Positions 29,801-36,713 of a stretch of DNA of 64,000 bases are shown here, in pieces (position 1 is the stretch's first letter; each line of letters starts with the position of its first letter). The notes below the pieces were generated by a model. It saw only the letters and a list, made by a program, of their open reading frames with translations. It made no database searches and was not told the DNA's origin. Made by a program: the position numbers and the translations under genes. Origin of the DNA: Clostridium sp. D33t1_170424_F3 (GTDB taxonomy: Bacteria > Bacillota > Clostridia > Oscillospirales > Acutalibacteraceae); contig NZ_JADPEG010000003.1 of NCBI RefSeq assembly GCF_015667585.1, positions 124,001-188,000 on the forward strand, written 5' to 3'.

Positions 29801-30154
29801 CCGTCCGGCAATGTTTCCGGAACCGGCACGGCGGTTGCCGTGACCAGCCCGGTCGTTGCGGCGGCGCAGGGCGTGGCGGCACAGCAGTCCGTCCGCTCCG
29901 ATACGACGATGGACTTTACCTTGAAGAGAGGCAACGCCTACTGCTTCAAGATGACGGTCGTGGGCGGCGGCAGCGCGGCTCCGAACTTCACCGTCGGCAA
30001 TGGCAGCGTGCTCAAGACGCAGTTTGTCGCGAAGATCGGCAGCGACTGCTATTACAGAGTGTGGGCCATCGGCGCACCGGGCCAGAGCACCGGCGTGTAT
30101 ACCGCCATGTCGGGCGAAAACCCGCAGAAGCATTGTACGGTGACCATCGGCTAA
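23870..30154 (+). CDS. Giant secreted GH63/MGH1-like (alpha/alpha)6-barrel glycoside hydrolase with shared C-terminal module
   Basis: 2,094 residues from ATG 23870 (AAGGAGGAG just upstream; signal peptide MKKGKRILALCLSAAML...). Residues ~30-470 form a helical-barrel hydrolase of the GH63/MGH1 type: AWDTLFMMM, a GLDNTP motif with candidate acid Asp229, NGAIWAPTSF, and LWENYASE with candidate base Glu420. The family includes alpha-glucosidases acting on oligosaccharides; the substrate here is unknown. An FN3-like domain follows (about 743-840). Three tandem ~190-residue beta domains, each opening with DLTAEGxxDW, start near 941, 1134 and 1338. InlB-like beta-repeats (about 1520-1680), FIVAR-like repeats (about 1690-1965), a Gly/Ser linker and the C-terminal module (2009-2094) complete it. 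Divergent from the GH2 gene. Confidence 0.85.
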   Translation: MKKGKRILALCLSAAMLFSSIPAGMATAVAREKEIVAGGYEIDMDDLPKVYFAEHPEWEELYEAAWESHKSNIRKANTILNPEDVYYVDEAFSDMIFAWDTLFMMMFDKYGMHQFPVQQALDNFYYFQVDNPGQPDDGFIAREISEKTGVHASYNGEYDNPLSVNPPLWAWAEWQQYQIHGDKARFSKVIDGKTVLERIVSHFDFIKRTRTMEENGLYGKTSGLANGLDNTPNQDHSRKEQTYNDLSIQQAQSAYYIAKIAHEIGDTATEERFHKEYEEISALINELLWSEEGQFYFNLDKDQQFTNVPTPTGLWALAGHVATPERADAMVKNYGLNSEKMYRPQGLSTVTYDWPSFKTTGGYWNGAIWAPTSFQYIKGLEYYGYDDLAFSEALRHVEALSDVYEAGKTDSVVGSATLWENYASEYARQGDPARGNFVGWTGALGIGSIIEDLLGVELRAPLNEIDWDLRLTEACGVTNLYMCHEGQPVRASLEMAARSGSDSPADITVTANVPFTLYVTNGGVEQTIEVPAGRSTYHIDGVEEADAYLGAAARPLQSDDASLTREAVDANAADYITFTDAADDSIDDGLLYQAGKRAGAITNVNTIGYRYNSTQSPVKLSDSAELAALGFEGAKSLTKKAFTDGEEGFMLNVPADNSFSTVKLIVGVQNTTATVTAALSDASAPRAIRQITGGAAEQTYVIEIPYRAGGDGQSLLVEYTAMRGTEGSVSLKGIFYEKSGAALPQALENPSLASGDGQLVLSADAAEDASYDSYQVYIGEKAGELTEVRSVSALPYTIASLDNYKRYYVAVSGVKDGVEGPLSEIVSNVPEKTPRTERERAYADYESVKAMILNGNADFDNVTRSLNFNVTGPVYGTAFAFSSTANGYPTGLMNDGSVVTPTLPEPDRSCELTVSATCGSETITLVENVVVKSQAYDRQPYVFGTMVSAMNTTADLTAEGTRDWAQFCTHYVDDYAKKDTENTITGLRRLAEGGVDHATDMPFRYSATDAKDKAPVDRTCITSRGPEGEAGFTFQLPYSEKMQHVNIYASSWNATTRVDFLVNGAVLYSTTYGGSNGWDVQKIGVDYKVPNPDDVVTVRQILVKSNTGGSGGSIGLPAVTLAETDGVIPEPDNTVYASGVISDANNATVDLTAEGTRDWAQFPTKLVGDYAKKNVEASSITNLHRLVSDDTPLAVDVAKDMKISFNASDAAEGTQPKNQWAITCRGPEELAGFAFNLPTSDKMQNVNVYLGSWNGTCKVELRIGGKVRYAGEYGGSNWSVQKCSIDYYTDHPDDEVEFRMVMNKSHSTSPGGSIALAAVTLRETDAEVPEKDPPFDESFNITMTNTLPDQIDLTAEGGKDWMLFNSVDGNAAYERKNVEPQIRGFAITNPDKAPHRVKNSEYNTVYSFTDGTPTASMENQKPYVVVETVGNGVDFTLPGGPNRQQAKITFGDWNSQMVVEMTSGGKTASYTYQVGQPVKYGMYTLTYQSDEDVHVRIYNKAITHSAGNFSITAILLNELYSVEAAPAAGGRVRVGRASVAAGETVDVFALPEEGMRLASLSYQVDGGAPVAITGGSFVMPEGNVTVTAVFEKIALTTNLLIASYGAGADLTVAGGGDDVVIERGGLYAARIEEGSKLAFRFTPADENDRFLAAEVNGEPVENVSADSAVYEYTMPGEAAQLAFKFTIVKTSILRMVIDTAKELIEGDEYASAVEPVRQNITKKLAAAEKVLADVSATQAQVDKAWKDLMLSLHYLSFEAGSKTELGKLIAIAQDVNTADFTPETVAVFEKALAEAEEVYNDPDNMLKAEIDKAWKNLYDAMCEMGYLADRSGLEGVLEQANQTMAEIGLYVDGSEAVLTAAIEAAQTVYDDASATQKQIDAAANKLANVLAGLRKIPDKDALRELIEKYLDVKPEGYTPSSFASLRAALAAANAVYMKEDASPAEISGAYDTLDQAGNALENNRHNTPSGGSSGNKRPSGNVSGTGTAVAVTSPVVAAAQGVAAQQSVRSDTTMDFTLKRGNAYCFKMTVVGGGSAAPNFTVGNGSVLKTQFVAKIGSDCYYRVWAIGAPGQSTGVYTAMSGENPQKHCTVTIG
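29894..30151 (+). other. Shared C-terminal module, copy 4 (GH63-like)
   Basis: 86 residues from RSDTTMDFTLKRGNAYCFKM to KHCTVTIG. Both end cysteines are present, and a third replaces a tyrosine in the YYYRVW stretch (CYYRVW). Confidence 0.9.
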
Positions 30155-30207
30155 AGGGTAAACCGTTTTTCAGGAAAATCGCAGCTTTTCATTCTTATAA
30201 ACAGGGG

Positions 30208-30234
30208 AGGCCGCTTGCAGTAAGCGGCCTTTCC
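30208..30234 (+). terminator. Terminator after the GH63-like gene
   Basis: GGCCGCTT-GCAGT-AAGCGGCC followed by TTTCC, about 55 bases after the stop codon. Confidence 0.7.
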
Positions 30235-30246
30235 TGTTCCAAAAGA

Positions 30247-30282
30247 ACCCCCGGTTGCCATCATAAAATGGCAACCGGGGGA
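30247..30282. terminator. Second hairpin after the GH63-like gene
   Basis: CCCCCGGTTGCCAT-CATAAA-ATGGCAACCGGGGG is a perfect 14-bp stem with weak T tracts; it is symmetrical and could act on either strand. The remaining bases up to 30446 are AT-rich, with no recognised feature. Confidence 0.6.
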
Positions 30283-30459
30283 TTCTTTACGGTTCATCTT
30301 CAGAGCATTCATATCATTCTCCCTTTGTATGACAATGCGCCGTATGTACGATGCATCTTAAAATCAGATAGAAGTGAATGTGGGATTTTCTGATACGGTA
30401 TACTGAAGCAAGCATACAAAAATGTGAATGGATAATCTCCTTTTTAAGAGGTGAAAACG

Positions 30460-30807
30460 TTGGATGACGGCGCGTTGCGAACAATGGGCCAGCGGCTTAG
30501 AAAGTACCGTTTGCAGGCGGAACTGACGCAAAAACAGGTCTCCGAAATTCTGGATATTGACGAACAATATTATGGGCAGGCCGAGCGCGGCGCAAAAAAA
30601 TTGAGCCTGGAAAAGCTGGTCGCTTTCTGTTCCTGTTTCCATATCACTTTGGATGACATTATTAAAGTCAACACAACGGCAGAGGATCGTTCTTTGAAGT
30701 CCGCCCGTATCATGGAAATCACCTGTTTGCTGGAAAATTGCTCCAGCGATCAGTTGGCTTTGATTCAATCGCTGGTGAGAAATATCGATATACTCAAAAT
30801 GGGCTGA
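30460..30807 (+). CDS. XRE-family (Cro/cI-type HTH) transcriptional regulator
   Basis: 115 residues from a TTG at 30460. The AGAGGTG at 30447-30453 is correctly spaced for this codon, whereas the in-frame GTG at 30451 lies inside that ribosome binding site. An HTH_3 domain occupies about residues 8-62 (GQRLRKYRLQAELTQKQVSEILDIDEQYYGQAERG), followed by a short helical tail probably used in dimerisation. It is monocistronic between terminators. The target is unknown; adjacent candidates are its own promoter or the downstream oxidoreductase operon. Confidence 0.85.
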   Translation: MDDGALRTMGQRLRKYRLQAELTQKQVSEILDIDEQYYGQAERGAKKLSLEKLVAFCSCFHITLDDIIKVNTTAEDRSLKSARIMEITCLLENCSSDQLALIQSLVRNIDILKMG

Positions 30808-30864
30808 TTGCGGATGTTGACAGGCTGTACAAGCTGAGAGCCAGAACAGAGAAATCGAGAAGAA

Positions 30865-30896
30865 AAACCGGCCTGTTTATTGGGCCGGTTTTCCTT
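30865..30896 (+). terminator. Terminator after the XRE regulator
   Basis: AAACCGGCC pairs with GGCCGGTTT, followed by TTCCTTTT. Confidence 0.8.
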
Positions 30897-30969
30897 TTCC
30901 GCTAAAAAGTCCCGCTCCCGCCGTTTATTTCCGCCTGTTCTGCGGAATCCTATGGGTGAGGTGAAGTAC

Positions 30970-32409
30970 ATGGAATCGATATGGAGCAAAACAACGGAAT
31001 TGCAGCCGCGAAAGCCGCTGCCCGGCAGCATGCAGACCGAGGCGGCGGTGATCGGCGGCGGATTGGCGGGCCTTTTGACCGCCTGTTTTTTACAGCGGCG
31101 CGGCGTGAAGACCGTCGTGCTGGAAGCGTCCTGCGTCGGGAGCGGACAGACGAAGAATACCACCGCCAAAATCACGTCCCAGCACGGGCTGATCTACCAT
31201 AAACTGCTGCAGACGCTGGGCGAAGAGCCGGCCCGGCAGTATGCGCGGGCAAACCAGCAGGCAATCGATGCGTACCGCAAGTTGATTCAGGAAAAGAAAA
31301 TAGACTGCCAGTTTGAGGAATGCCCCGCGTACCTCTATTCCACCGTGGAATCGGAGCCGCTGGAACGGGAGGCAGAGGCGGCGCGCCTGTTTGATATCGA
31401 CGCACGCTTCACCACCCGGACGGCGCTGCCGTTCTCCGTCGCGGGCGCGGTGCGGTTTGCGGGGCAGGCGCAGTTTCACCCGCTGGCGTTTTTGCGGGAG
31501 ATTGCGGACGAATTGGAAATCTACGAGGATACCCGTGTGACCAAAGTCGAGGACGACCGGATTATTACGGACCGGGGGACGGTCACCGCCCGGAACATCG
31601 TGTTTGCTACGCACTATCCGTTCCTGAATTTCCCGGGCTATTATTTCCTGCGGCAGCATCAGGAGCGCAGCTATGTGCTGGCGCTGGAGAACGCCGCGAA
31701 GCTGGACGGCATGTATCTGGGAATCGACGAAAACGGGCTTTCGTTCCGCAACAGCGGCAAATACCTGCTGCTGGGCGGTGGAAACCACCGCACCGGCGAG
31801 AACCGCGCCGGCGGAAAATATGAAATGCTGCGGAGCTGTGCAAAGCAGTTCTGGCCGGAGAGCCGCGAAGCCGCGCGCTGGTCGGCGCAGGACTGCATGA
31901 CGCTGGACGGCGTGCCGTACATCGGGCAGTTTTCCGTCTCCACGCCGCACTGGTTTGTCGCCACCGGCTTCCAGAAGTGGGGGATGACCACCTCCATGGC
32001 GGCGGCGCAGTTATTAACCGATTTGATCACCGGTGTGGAAAACCCCTGTGAAGAGGTCTTTTCCCCGTTGCGGTTTACCCCGGCGGCCTCCGCAAAGACC
32101 TTTTTGCAGGAGGGGCTGCACGCGGTGCGCGACCTGTCCCGGCAGGCGTTCGCCCCGCCGCGCGCGGAGATCGACGCCCTTCCGGCGGGCCACGGCGGCG
32201 TGGTATCCTGCGAGGGCGAAAAGGTGGGCGTATATAAGGATGAGCAGGGCGAGATCTATATGGTCTCCACGCGCTGCCCGCATTTGGGCTGCCAGCTGGA
32301 ATGGAACCCGGATGAAAAAAGCTGGGACTGCCCCTGCCACGGCTCCCGCTTCGATTACCGGGGAAATCTGATCGATAACCCGGCACAGGAGGGGCTGCCG
32401 CATGCGTAA
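30970..32409 (+). CDS. FAD-dependent oxidoreductase with C-terminal Rieske [2Fe-2S] domain
   Basis: 479 residues from ATG 30970 (preceded by GGTGAGGTGAAG). It has an N-terminal dinucleotide-binding fold of the DadA/glycine-oxidase type (AAVIGGGLAGLLTACFLQRRG, residues ~24-45), an FAD-domain core to about 385, and a Rieske domain (about 395-475) with both ligand pairs, CPHLGC and CPCHGSRF. The fusion is a known family of soluble FAD-Rieske proteins whose substrates are mostly uncharacterised. The FAD domain suggests amine or amino-acid-type oxidation, with the Rieske cluster passing electrons. It overlaps the next gene by 8 bases, so it is translationally coupled in an operon with the tocopherol-cyclase-like and DUF255 genes. 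Confidence 0.9.
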   Translation: MESIWSKTTELQPRKPLPGSMQTEAAVIGGGLAGLLTACFLQRRGVKTVVLEASCVGSGQTKNTTAKITSQHGLIYHKLLQTLGEEPARQYARANQQAIDAYRKLIQEKKIDCQFEECPAYLYSTVESEPLEREAEAARLFDIDARFTTRTALPFSVAGAVRFAGQAQFHPLAFLREIADELEIYEDTRVTKVEDDRIITDRGTVTARNIVFATHYPFLNFPGYYFLRQHQERSYVLALENAAKLDGMYLGIDENGLSFRNSGKYLLLGGGNHRTGENRAGGKYEMLRSCAKQFWPESREAARWSAQDCMTLDGVPYIGQFSVSTPHWFVATGFQKWGMTTSMAAAQLLTDLITGVENPCEEVFSPLRFTPAASAKTFLQEGLHAVRDLSRQAFAPPRAEIDALPAGHGGVVSCEGEKVGVYKDEQGEIYMVSTRCPHLGCQLEWNPDEKSWDCPCHGSRFDYRGNLIDNPAQEGLPHA

Positions 32410-33304
32410 TTTCCACGGCGCAAAGAAAACGCGCAGCTACTTTGAAGGCTGGTACTTCAAACAGCAGAATGAGACGGACGTCGTCGCGCTGATCCCGTCG
32501 TTCCATGTGGACCGGACGGGGCAGCGTTCCGCGTCTTTGCAGGCGATCACAAACGACCAATCCTTTTCCGTGCCGTTCCCGGCGGAAGAATTCCGCGCGT
32601 CGGAAGGGCGGTTCTGCGTGCGGTTGGGCAGGAGCGTGTTCACCCGCGGCGGATGCCAGCTCGACTGCGAGACAGAGGAATGTAAGCTCAAGGGACAGCT
32701 GCAATATGGGCCGTTCACAGCGCCGGAGACCGACGTGATGGGCCCGTTCCGCTTTGTCCCGGGGATGCAGTGCCGCCACAGCGTGTTCAGCCTGTACCAC
32801 CGGGTGGACGGCTGGATTTCCGTCAACGGGAAAAAGACGGTCTTTCAGCGCGGGACCGGCTATATGGAGGGCGATCGCGGGCGTTCGTTTCCCCGCCGGT
32901 ATGTCTGGACGCAGGGGAGCGCGGACGGCGGCTGCGTGATGGTTTCCGTCGCGGAGATTCCCGTCGGCGGGCGGTCCTTCACGGGCTGCATCGCCTGCAT
33001 CCTCTGGGAGGGGAAGGAGTACCGCCTGGCGACCTACGCAGGCGTGGAGCTGCTGCACATCGGCAAGCGGCTGCTGATGGTCAAGCAGGGGGATTTGCTG
33101 CTGACCGTGCAGCTTTTAAAGGATTGCCCGCTTCCCCTGCAGGCGCCGCAGGGCGGCGCGATGGGCCGCACCATCCATGAGAGCGGCGCCTGCCTGGTGC
33201 GCTACCGGCTGCTCCGGGGAAGCCGCGTGGTGTTTGACTTCACCAGCGACAAAGCCGGATTTGAATCAGAATGGGAGGATGCATATGAACCATCTGCAAC
33301 ATGA
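32402..33304 (+). CDS. Tocopherol-cyclase-like family protein
   Basis: 300 residues. The N-terminal [13 protein letters not shown] is the hallmark of the tocopherol-cyclase-like family (lipocalin-like double beta barrel), and a central [19 protein letters not shown] segment also fits. Plant members cyclise tocopherol precursors; the function of bacterial homologues is not established, so no reaction is assigned. No signal peptide. The start overlaps the end of the FAD/Rieske gene and its end overlaps the DUF255 gene by 20 bases. The three genes are therefore almost certainly co-translated and may act on one lipophilic or redox substrate. Confidence 0.8.
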   Translation: MRNFHGAKKTRSYFEGWYFKQQNETDVVALIPSFHVDRTGQRSASLQAITNDQSFSVPFPAEEFRASEGRFCVRLGRSVFTRGGCQLDCETEECKLKGQLQYGPFTAPETDVMGPFRFVPGMQCRHSVFSLYHRVDGWISVNGKKTVFQRGTGYMEGDRGRSFPRRYVWTQGSADGGCVMVSVAEIPVGGRSFTGCIACILWEGKEYRLATYAGVELLHIGKRLLMVKQGDLLLTVQLLKDCPLPLQAPQGGAMGRTIHESGACLVRYRLLRGSRVVFDFTSDKAGFESEWEDAYEPSAT

Positions 33305-35291
33305 AAAATCGCCGTATCTGCTCCAGCACGCGGAGAATCCGGTGGACTGGTATCCCTGGGGCGCGCGGGCGTTTGAAAAGGCGAAGCGGGAGGACAAGCC
33401 GGTTTTCCTGAGCGTCGGGTATTCCACCTGCCACTGGTGCCATGTGATGGCGCACGAATCGTTTGAGGACGGGCGCGTGGCGGAATTTTTGAACGCGCAT
33501 TTTGTCAGTATCAAGGTCGACCGCGAGGAACGCCCCGACGTGGACGCGGTGTACATGGATTTCTGCCAGGCGATGACCGGCTCCGGCGGCTGGCCGCTCA
33601 CCATCCTGATGACGCCGGAACAGCGGCCCTTTTTTGCGGGGACCTACCTGCCAAAGGAGTCCCGCGGCGGCATGATCGGTTTGCTGGACCTGCTGCACAC
33701 CGTCGCGGGGGAATGGGCGCACAACCGCCCCGCCCTGCTGGCGGCGGGGGACCGGGTCGTGCAGGCGCTGGACAGCCGCAGGGAACCCGGGCCGGGGGAG
33801 CCGTCCGCCCGACTGCTGCGGCAGGCGGTGTCGCTCTTTGGGCGGAGCTACGACGCGCACTGGGGCGGCTTTGGCGGCGCGCCGAAATTCCCGGTGCCGC
33901 ACAACCTGCTGTTCCTGCTGCGCTATGCGGAGAGGGAACGCGACGAATCGTGCCGCCGCATGGCGGAACACACGCTGGAGCACATGGCGGCGGGCGGCCT
34001 GTTCGACCATGTGGGCGGCGGCTTTTCCCGCTATTCGACGGATCGGAAATGGCTGGTCCCGCATTTTGAAAAGATGCTCTACGACAACGCCCTGCTGGCA
34101 CAGGCCTATCTGGAAGCGTATGAGCAGACAAAAAGGCCGCTGTTCCGTACGGTCGCGGAGCGCACGCTGGATTATGTGCTGCGGGAGCTGACCGCGCCGG
34201 AGGGGGCCTTCTACTGTGGGCAGGACGCGGACAGCGACGGCGTGGAGGGAAAATACTATGTGTTCACGCCGCAGGAAGTCCGCGAGGTGCTGGGCGAGGC
34301 GGACGGCGCGCGCTTCTGCCGGGCGTTCGACGTCACAGAGCGCGGCAACTTTGAGGGAAAGAGCATCCCGAACCGCATCGCGTCCTCCGCGTGGGAGGCG
34401 GACCCGTCGTTATACGAGCTCTGCGAGCGTCTGTACCTGTACCGCAAGCACCGCACGCGCCTGCATCTGGACGACAAAATCCTGACGTCCTGGAATGCGC
34501 TGATGCTCTCCACGCTTGCCAAAGCGCACCATGTCCTGCACGACGAGCGCTACCTGGAAGCGGCGTGGAAGGCGCAGGTGTTTCTGGAACAGCGTCTTTC
34601 ACAGCCGGATGGGCGGCTCTATGTGCGCTGGCGAGACGGCGAGGCAGCCCACGCCGGGCAGCTCAGCGACTACGCCTTCTATGCGCTGGCGCTGCTCGAC
34701 CTCTATGAGGAAACCTTCTCCGTCTCCTTTCTGTACCGCGCCGCGGCGCTGGCGGACTGGATGCGCCGTCTGTTCTGGCATGAGGACAAGGGCGGCTTTT
34801 TCCTCTATGCGTCCGATGCGGAACAGCTGATCCACCGCCCAAAGGAGGTTTACGACGGCGCGCTGCCCTCCGGAAACAGCGCGGCGGCGCTGCTGCTGGG
34901 CAGGCTGGCCCGCCTGACCGGCGAGGAAAAATGGCGCGGGCTGGCGGAACGGCAGCTCCGCTTTGTGGCAGGTCAGATCGCGGACTATCCGGCGGGATAC
35001 AGCGTATCCCTTTTGGCGATGCTGGAAGCGCTGTACCCGTCGGAGGAGCTGGTCTGCGTGACGGCAGACCCGTCTTTGCCGGACGACGTGCGGGAAAAGC
35101 TGCAAAATCAGCCGTTGTTCCGTCCCGCTGTGCTGGTTAAAACCCCGCGCAACGCGGAAGAACTGGCGTGCGTCGCGCCTTTTACAAAGGCGTACCCCAT
35201 CCCGCCAAGCGGCACGCGGTTCTATCTCTGCCGGGGCGGGGCCTGTGCCGCGCCCGTGGACGACTGGGAAGGCCTGCGCTGGAAAAAATAG
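33285..35291 (+). CDS. DUF255 thioredoxin-like / helical-barrel protein (YyaL/SPATA20 family)
   Basis: 668 residues from ATG 33285; GGGAGG at 33272-33277 is 7 bases upstream, whereas the ATG at 33279 is too close. Residues 1-165 form a thioredoxin-like domain with the family signature [18 protein letters not shown] and a CHWCHVM redox motif. The rest resembles an (alpha/alpha)6 barrel ([34 protein letters not shown]) as in N-acylglucosamine epimerase-like folds. The biochemical role of the family is unsettled. It is the third gene of the FAD/Rieske operon; the next element downstream is a structured RNA repeat with a terminator. Confidence 0.92.
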   Translation: MNHLQHEKSPYLLQHAENPVDWYPWGARAFEKAKREDKPVFLSVGYSTCHWCHVMAHESFEDGRVAEFLNAHFVSIKVDREERPDVDAVYMDFCQAMTGSGGWPLTILMTPEQRPFFAGTYLPKESRGGMIGLLDLLHTVAGEWAHNRPALLAAGDRVVQALDSRREPGPGEPSARLLRQAVSLFGRSYDAHWGGFGGAPKFPVPHNLLFLLRYAERERDESCRRMAEHTLEHMAAGGLFDHVGGGFSRYSTDRKWLVPHFEKMLYDNALLAQAYLEAYEQTKRPLFRTVAERTLDYVLRELTAPEGAFYCGQDADSDGVEGKYYVFTPQEVREVLGEADGARFCRAFDVTERGNFEGKSIPNRIASSAWEADPSLYELCERLYLYRKHRTRLHLDDKILTSWNALMLSTLAKAHHVLHDERYLEAAWKAQVFLEQRLSQPDGRLYVRWRDGEAAHAGQLSDYAFYALALLDLYEETFSVSFLYRAAALADWMRRLFWHEDKGGFFLYASDAEQLIHRPKEVYDGALPSGNSAAALLLGRLARLTGEEKWRGLAERQLRFVAGQIADYPAGYSVSLLAMLEALYPSEELVCVTADPSLPDDVREKLQNQPLFRPAVLVKTPRNAEELACVAPFTKAYPIPPSGTRFYLCRGGACAAPVDDWEGLRWKK

Positions 35292-35311
35292 TTTTGCCTG
35301 AAAATAGACGC

Positions 35312-35485
35312 CTGCCTCTGCGAAAAGTCCCAAACGCGGCACAAACCGTAGCGTTCCGTTTCCATCGCGGTAAAGCTTTGGATTATAATAAAAAATAGCG
35401 CTTCCTCTGGCTTGATGGAAATCCAGCTTCACACAGCGTGTAATCGATCGGCGGCTTGCCCGCCTCTCGATTGCCCGCTCTTTTT
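35312..35485 (+). promoter_or_regulatory. Structured RNA element with terminator, copy A
   Basis: It is homologous along its whole length to 36502-36692. Shared blocks are CTCTGCG, AAAA(G)GTCCCAAAC, TTCCGYTTNCATCGCGG, AAGC...GGAT, ATAATAAAAAA, AAATCCAGCTT and GCGTGTA. It ends in the hairpin GGCGG-CTTGC-CCGCC, extended by AATCGA/TCGATT and followed by T5. The stems vary in sequence but keep pairing. It follows the DUF255 gene by 20 bases, and a separate promoter lies beyond it, so its regulated gene is unclear. Confidence 0.6.
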
Positions 35486-35541
35486 ATATTCGCGTTGCGA
35501 TAAATCTTTTGCAGACGTTCCAATATCGTGATAAAAATCCA

Positions 35542-35570
35542 TTGACGCAACCATGTTTGAGAAATATAAT
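35542..35570 (+). promoter_or_regulatory. Promoter of the lipoprotein gene
   Basis: TTGACG, 17-base spacer, TATAAT (35565-35570), about 140 bases before the lipoprotein start and downstream of the terminator of RNA copy A. Confidence 0.8.
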
Positions 35571-35711
35571 CATTGTAGATTGAGAATTTTAGGAGAGAAG
35601 ATTGGAAGGGCCACGTTCTGCTGTAATAAAGGGCGTGTTATAGCTTTTAACCACGTACCAGCGGATGAAAAGTATATTCGTACAGGGGTCAGGATGAAAG
35701 AAGGAAAAAAG

Positions 35712-36305
35712 ATGCCTGTAACTAAAAGTAAGATTTGTTCGATCCTTTTGCCGCTTCTGCTCCTCTTTTTGCCGGGGTGCGGTTTGACGGAACGGCAGAC
35801 CACACACGACGCCGGCAGCGTTGCGGCGATTCCCTATACATTGGAGGGAGAAAGCGAACAATGGCGGGCGACCTACCGGGTGGACGCCGACGTGGAAACC
35901 GAAGCGGCGTTTTATAAAAAAGCGTTGCATGAGGCTGAGAAAAATCTCGGCAAGGACAGCCCCACGTACCAAAGAATGGAGCAGGCCTTGCCCGCCTATG
36001 CGGGAACGCTTTACCTGGAGTATCTGGGGGACAAAGCAAATTTAGACGATATGCAGAGTTATTTTCTGACGTTTGCCTCCGGCACGGAATGGGAACAGAT
36101 GGTAACGATGGAAAGGCAGGATTCATTCACTGGTCTGCAAGACTCTTTGAATGGGAAAATGCCTCTTGGAAGAAAAATATTTGCAGCAGATGCTTCCCAA
36201 ACAGGGAGCATCCCGCCAATTGGAAGGACCTATACGCTGAAGGTTGAAGTTTCCGGTGCGGACGGTCTGTCTGAAACGCTTGACATGGCGGCGCAAACGG
36301 ACTGA
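35712..36305 (+). CDS. Hypothetical lipoprotein
   Basis: 197 residues from ATG 35712, which has AAGGA seven bases upstream; the in-frame ATG at 35694 has a weaker site. The N-terminus KSKICSILLPLLLLFLPGC is a lipoprotein signal with an LPGC lipobox, so the mature protein would be lipid-anchored to the outer face of the membrane at that cysteine. The remaining ~170 residues are acidic and mixed alpha/beta, with no motif I recognise; the C-terminal TYTLKVEVSGADG resembles a beta strand pair. It has its own promoter and terminator. It lies between the two structured RNA elements, next to the MATE exporter. Confidence 0.8.
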   Translation: MPVTKSKICSILLPLLLLFLPGCGLTERQTTHDAGSVAAIPYTLEGESEQWRATYRVDADVETEAAFYKKALHEAEKNLGKDSPTYQRMEQALPAYAGTLYLEYLGDKANLDDMQSYFLTFASGTEWEQMVTMERQDSFTGLQDSLNGKMPLGRKIFAADASQTGSIPPIGRTYTLKVEVSGADGLSETLDMAAQTD

Positions 36306-36377
36306 TTCCATTTCAACTGTGGACCGAAGGGCGTCATCCCGGCAAAGAAAATCAGTATCATTCTATTCGTGAACAGG

Positions 36378-36424
36378 AAAGCCGCCGTTTCTCCAGGTCA
36401 GTTGGAAAAACGGCGGCTTTTTCA
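36378..36424 (+). terminator. Terminator after the lipoprotein gene
   Basis: AAAGCCGCCGTTT pairs with AAACGGCGGCTTT across a 17-base loop, followed by TTTC. Confidence 0.85.
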
Positions 36425-36501
36425 TGGAATCTGTATGGCGAAGGAACGGTACCCGTGGATGGCAGGGAAGACCGAAATGGGTAAATCTAACCAAAATTCA
36501 C

Positions 36502-36692
36502 AGCCTGTCTCTGCGCAAAAGGTCCCAAACTTGGCGCAGGCCGCAAATTTCCGCTTACATCGCGGCGAAGCGCCGGATATAATAAAAAACAGAGAGATTC
36601 GGCGTTTAATCTGAATAGATGTAAATCCAGCTTTGTACAGCGTGTAGTCTATCGGCGGCTTGCCCGCCCCTCGGATGACACGCTGTTTTTTA
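36502..36692 (+). promoter_or_regulatory. Structured RNA leader with terminator upstream of MATE gene, copy B
   Basis: Second copy of the element at 35312. A first hairpin, CTGCGC-loop-GCGCAG, encloses AAAAGGTCCCAAAC. Next come TTTCCGCTTACATCGCGGCG, GGATATAATAAAAAAC, and a terminator in which ACAGCGTGT pairs with ACACGCTGT around GGCGG-CTTGC-CCGCC, then T6. The terminator ends only 4 bases before the ribosome binding site of the MATE gene, the usual layout of a transcription-terminating riboswitch. The yjdF class (azaaromatic-binding, sometimes upstream of MATE exporters) is a candidate from memory, unconfirmed. Confidence 0.6.
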
Positions 36693-36713
36693 TGCAAAGG
36701 AGAGATTTCATTT

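Noticed and set aside
35312-36692. The duplicated RNA element as a miniature transposon
   Set aside because: No terminal inverted repeats or target-site duplication seen; terminator ends and compensating stem changes favour a functional RNA, though this is not excluded.
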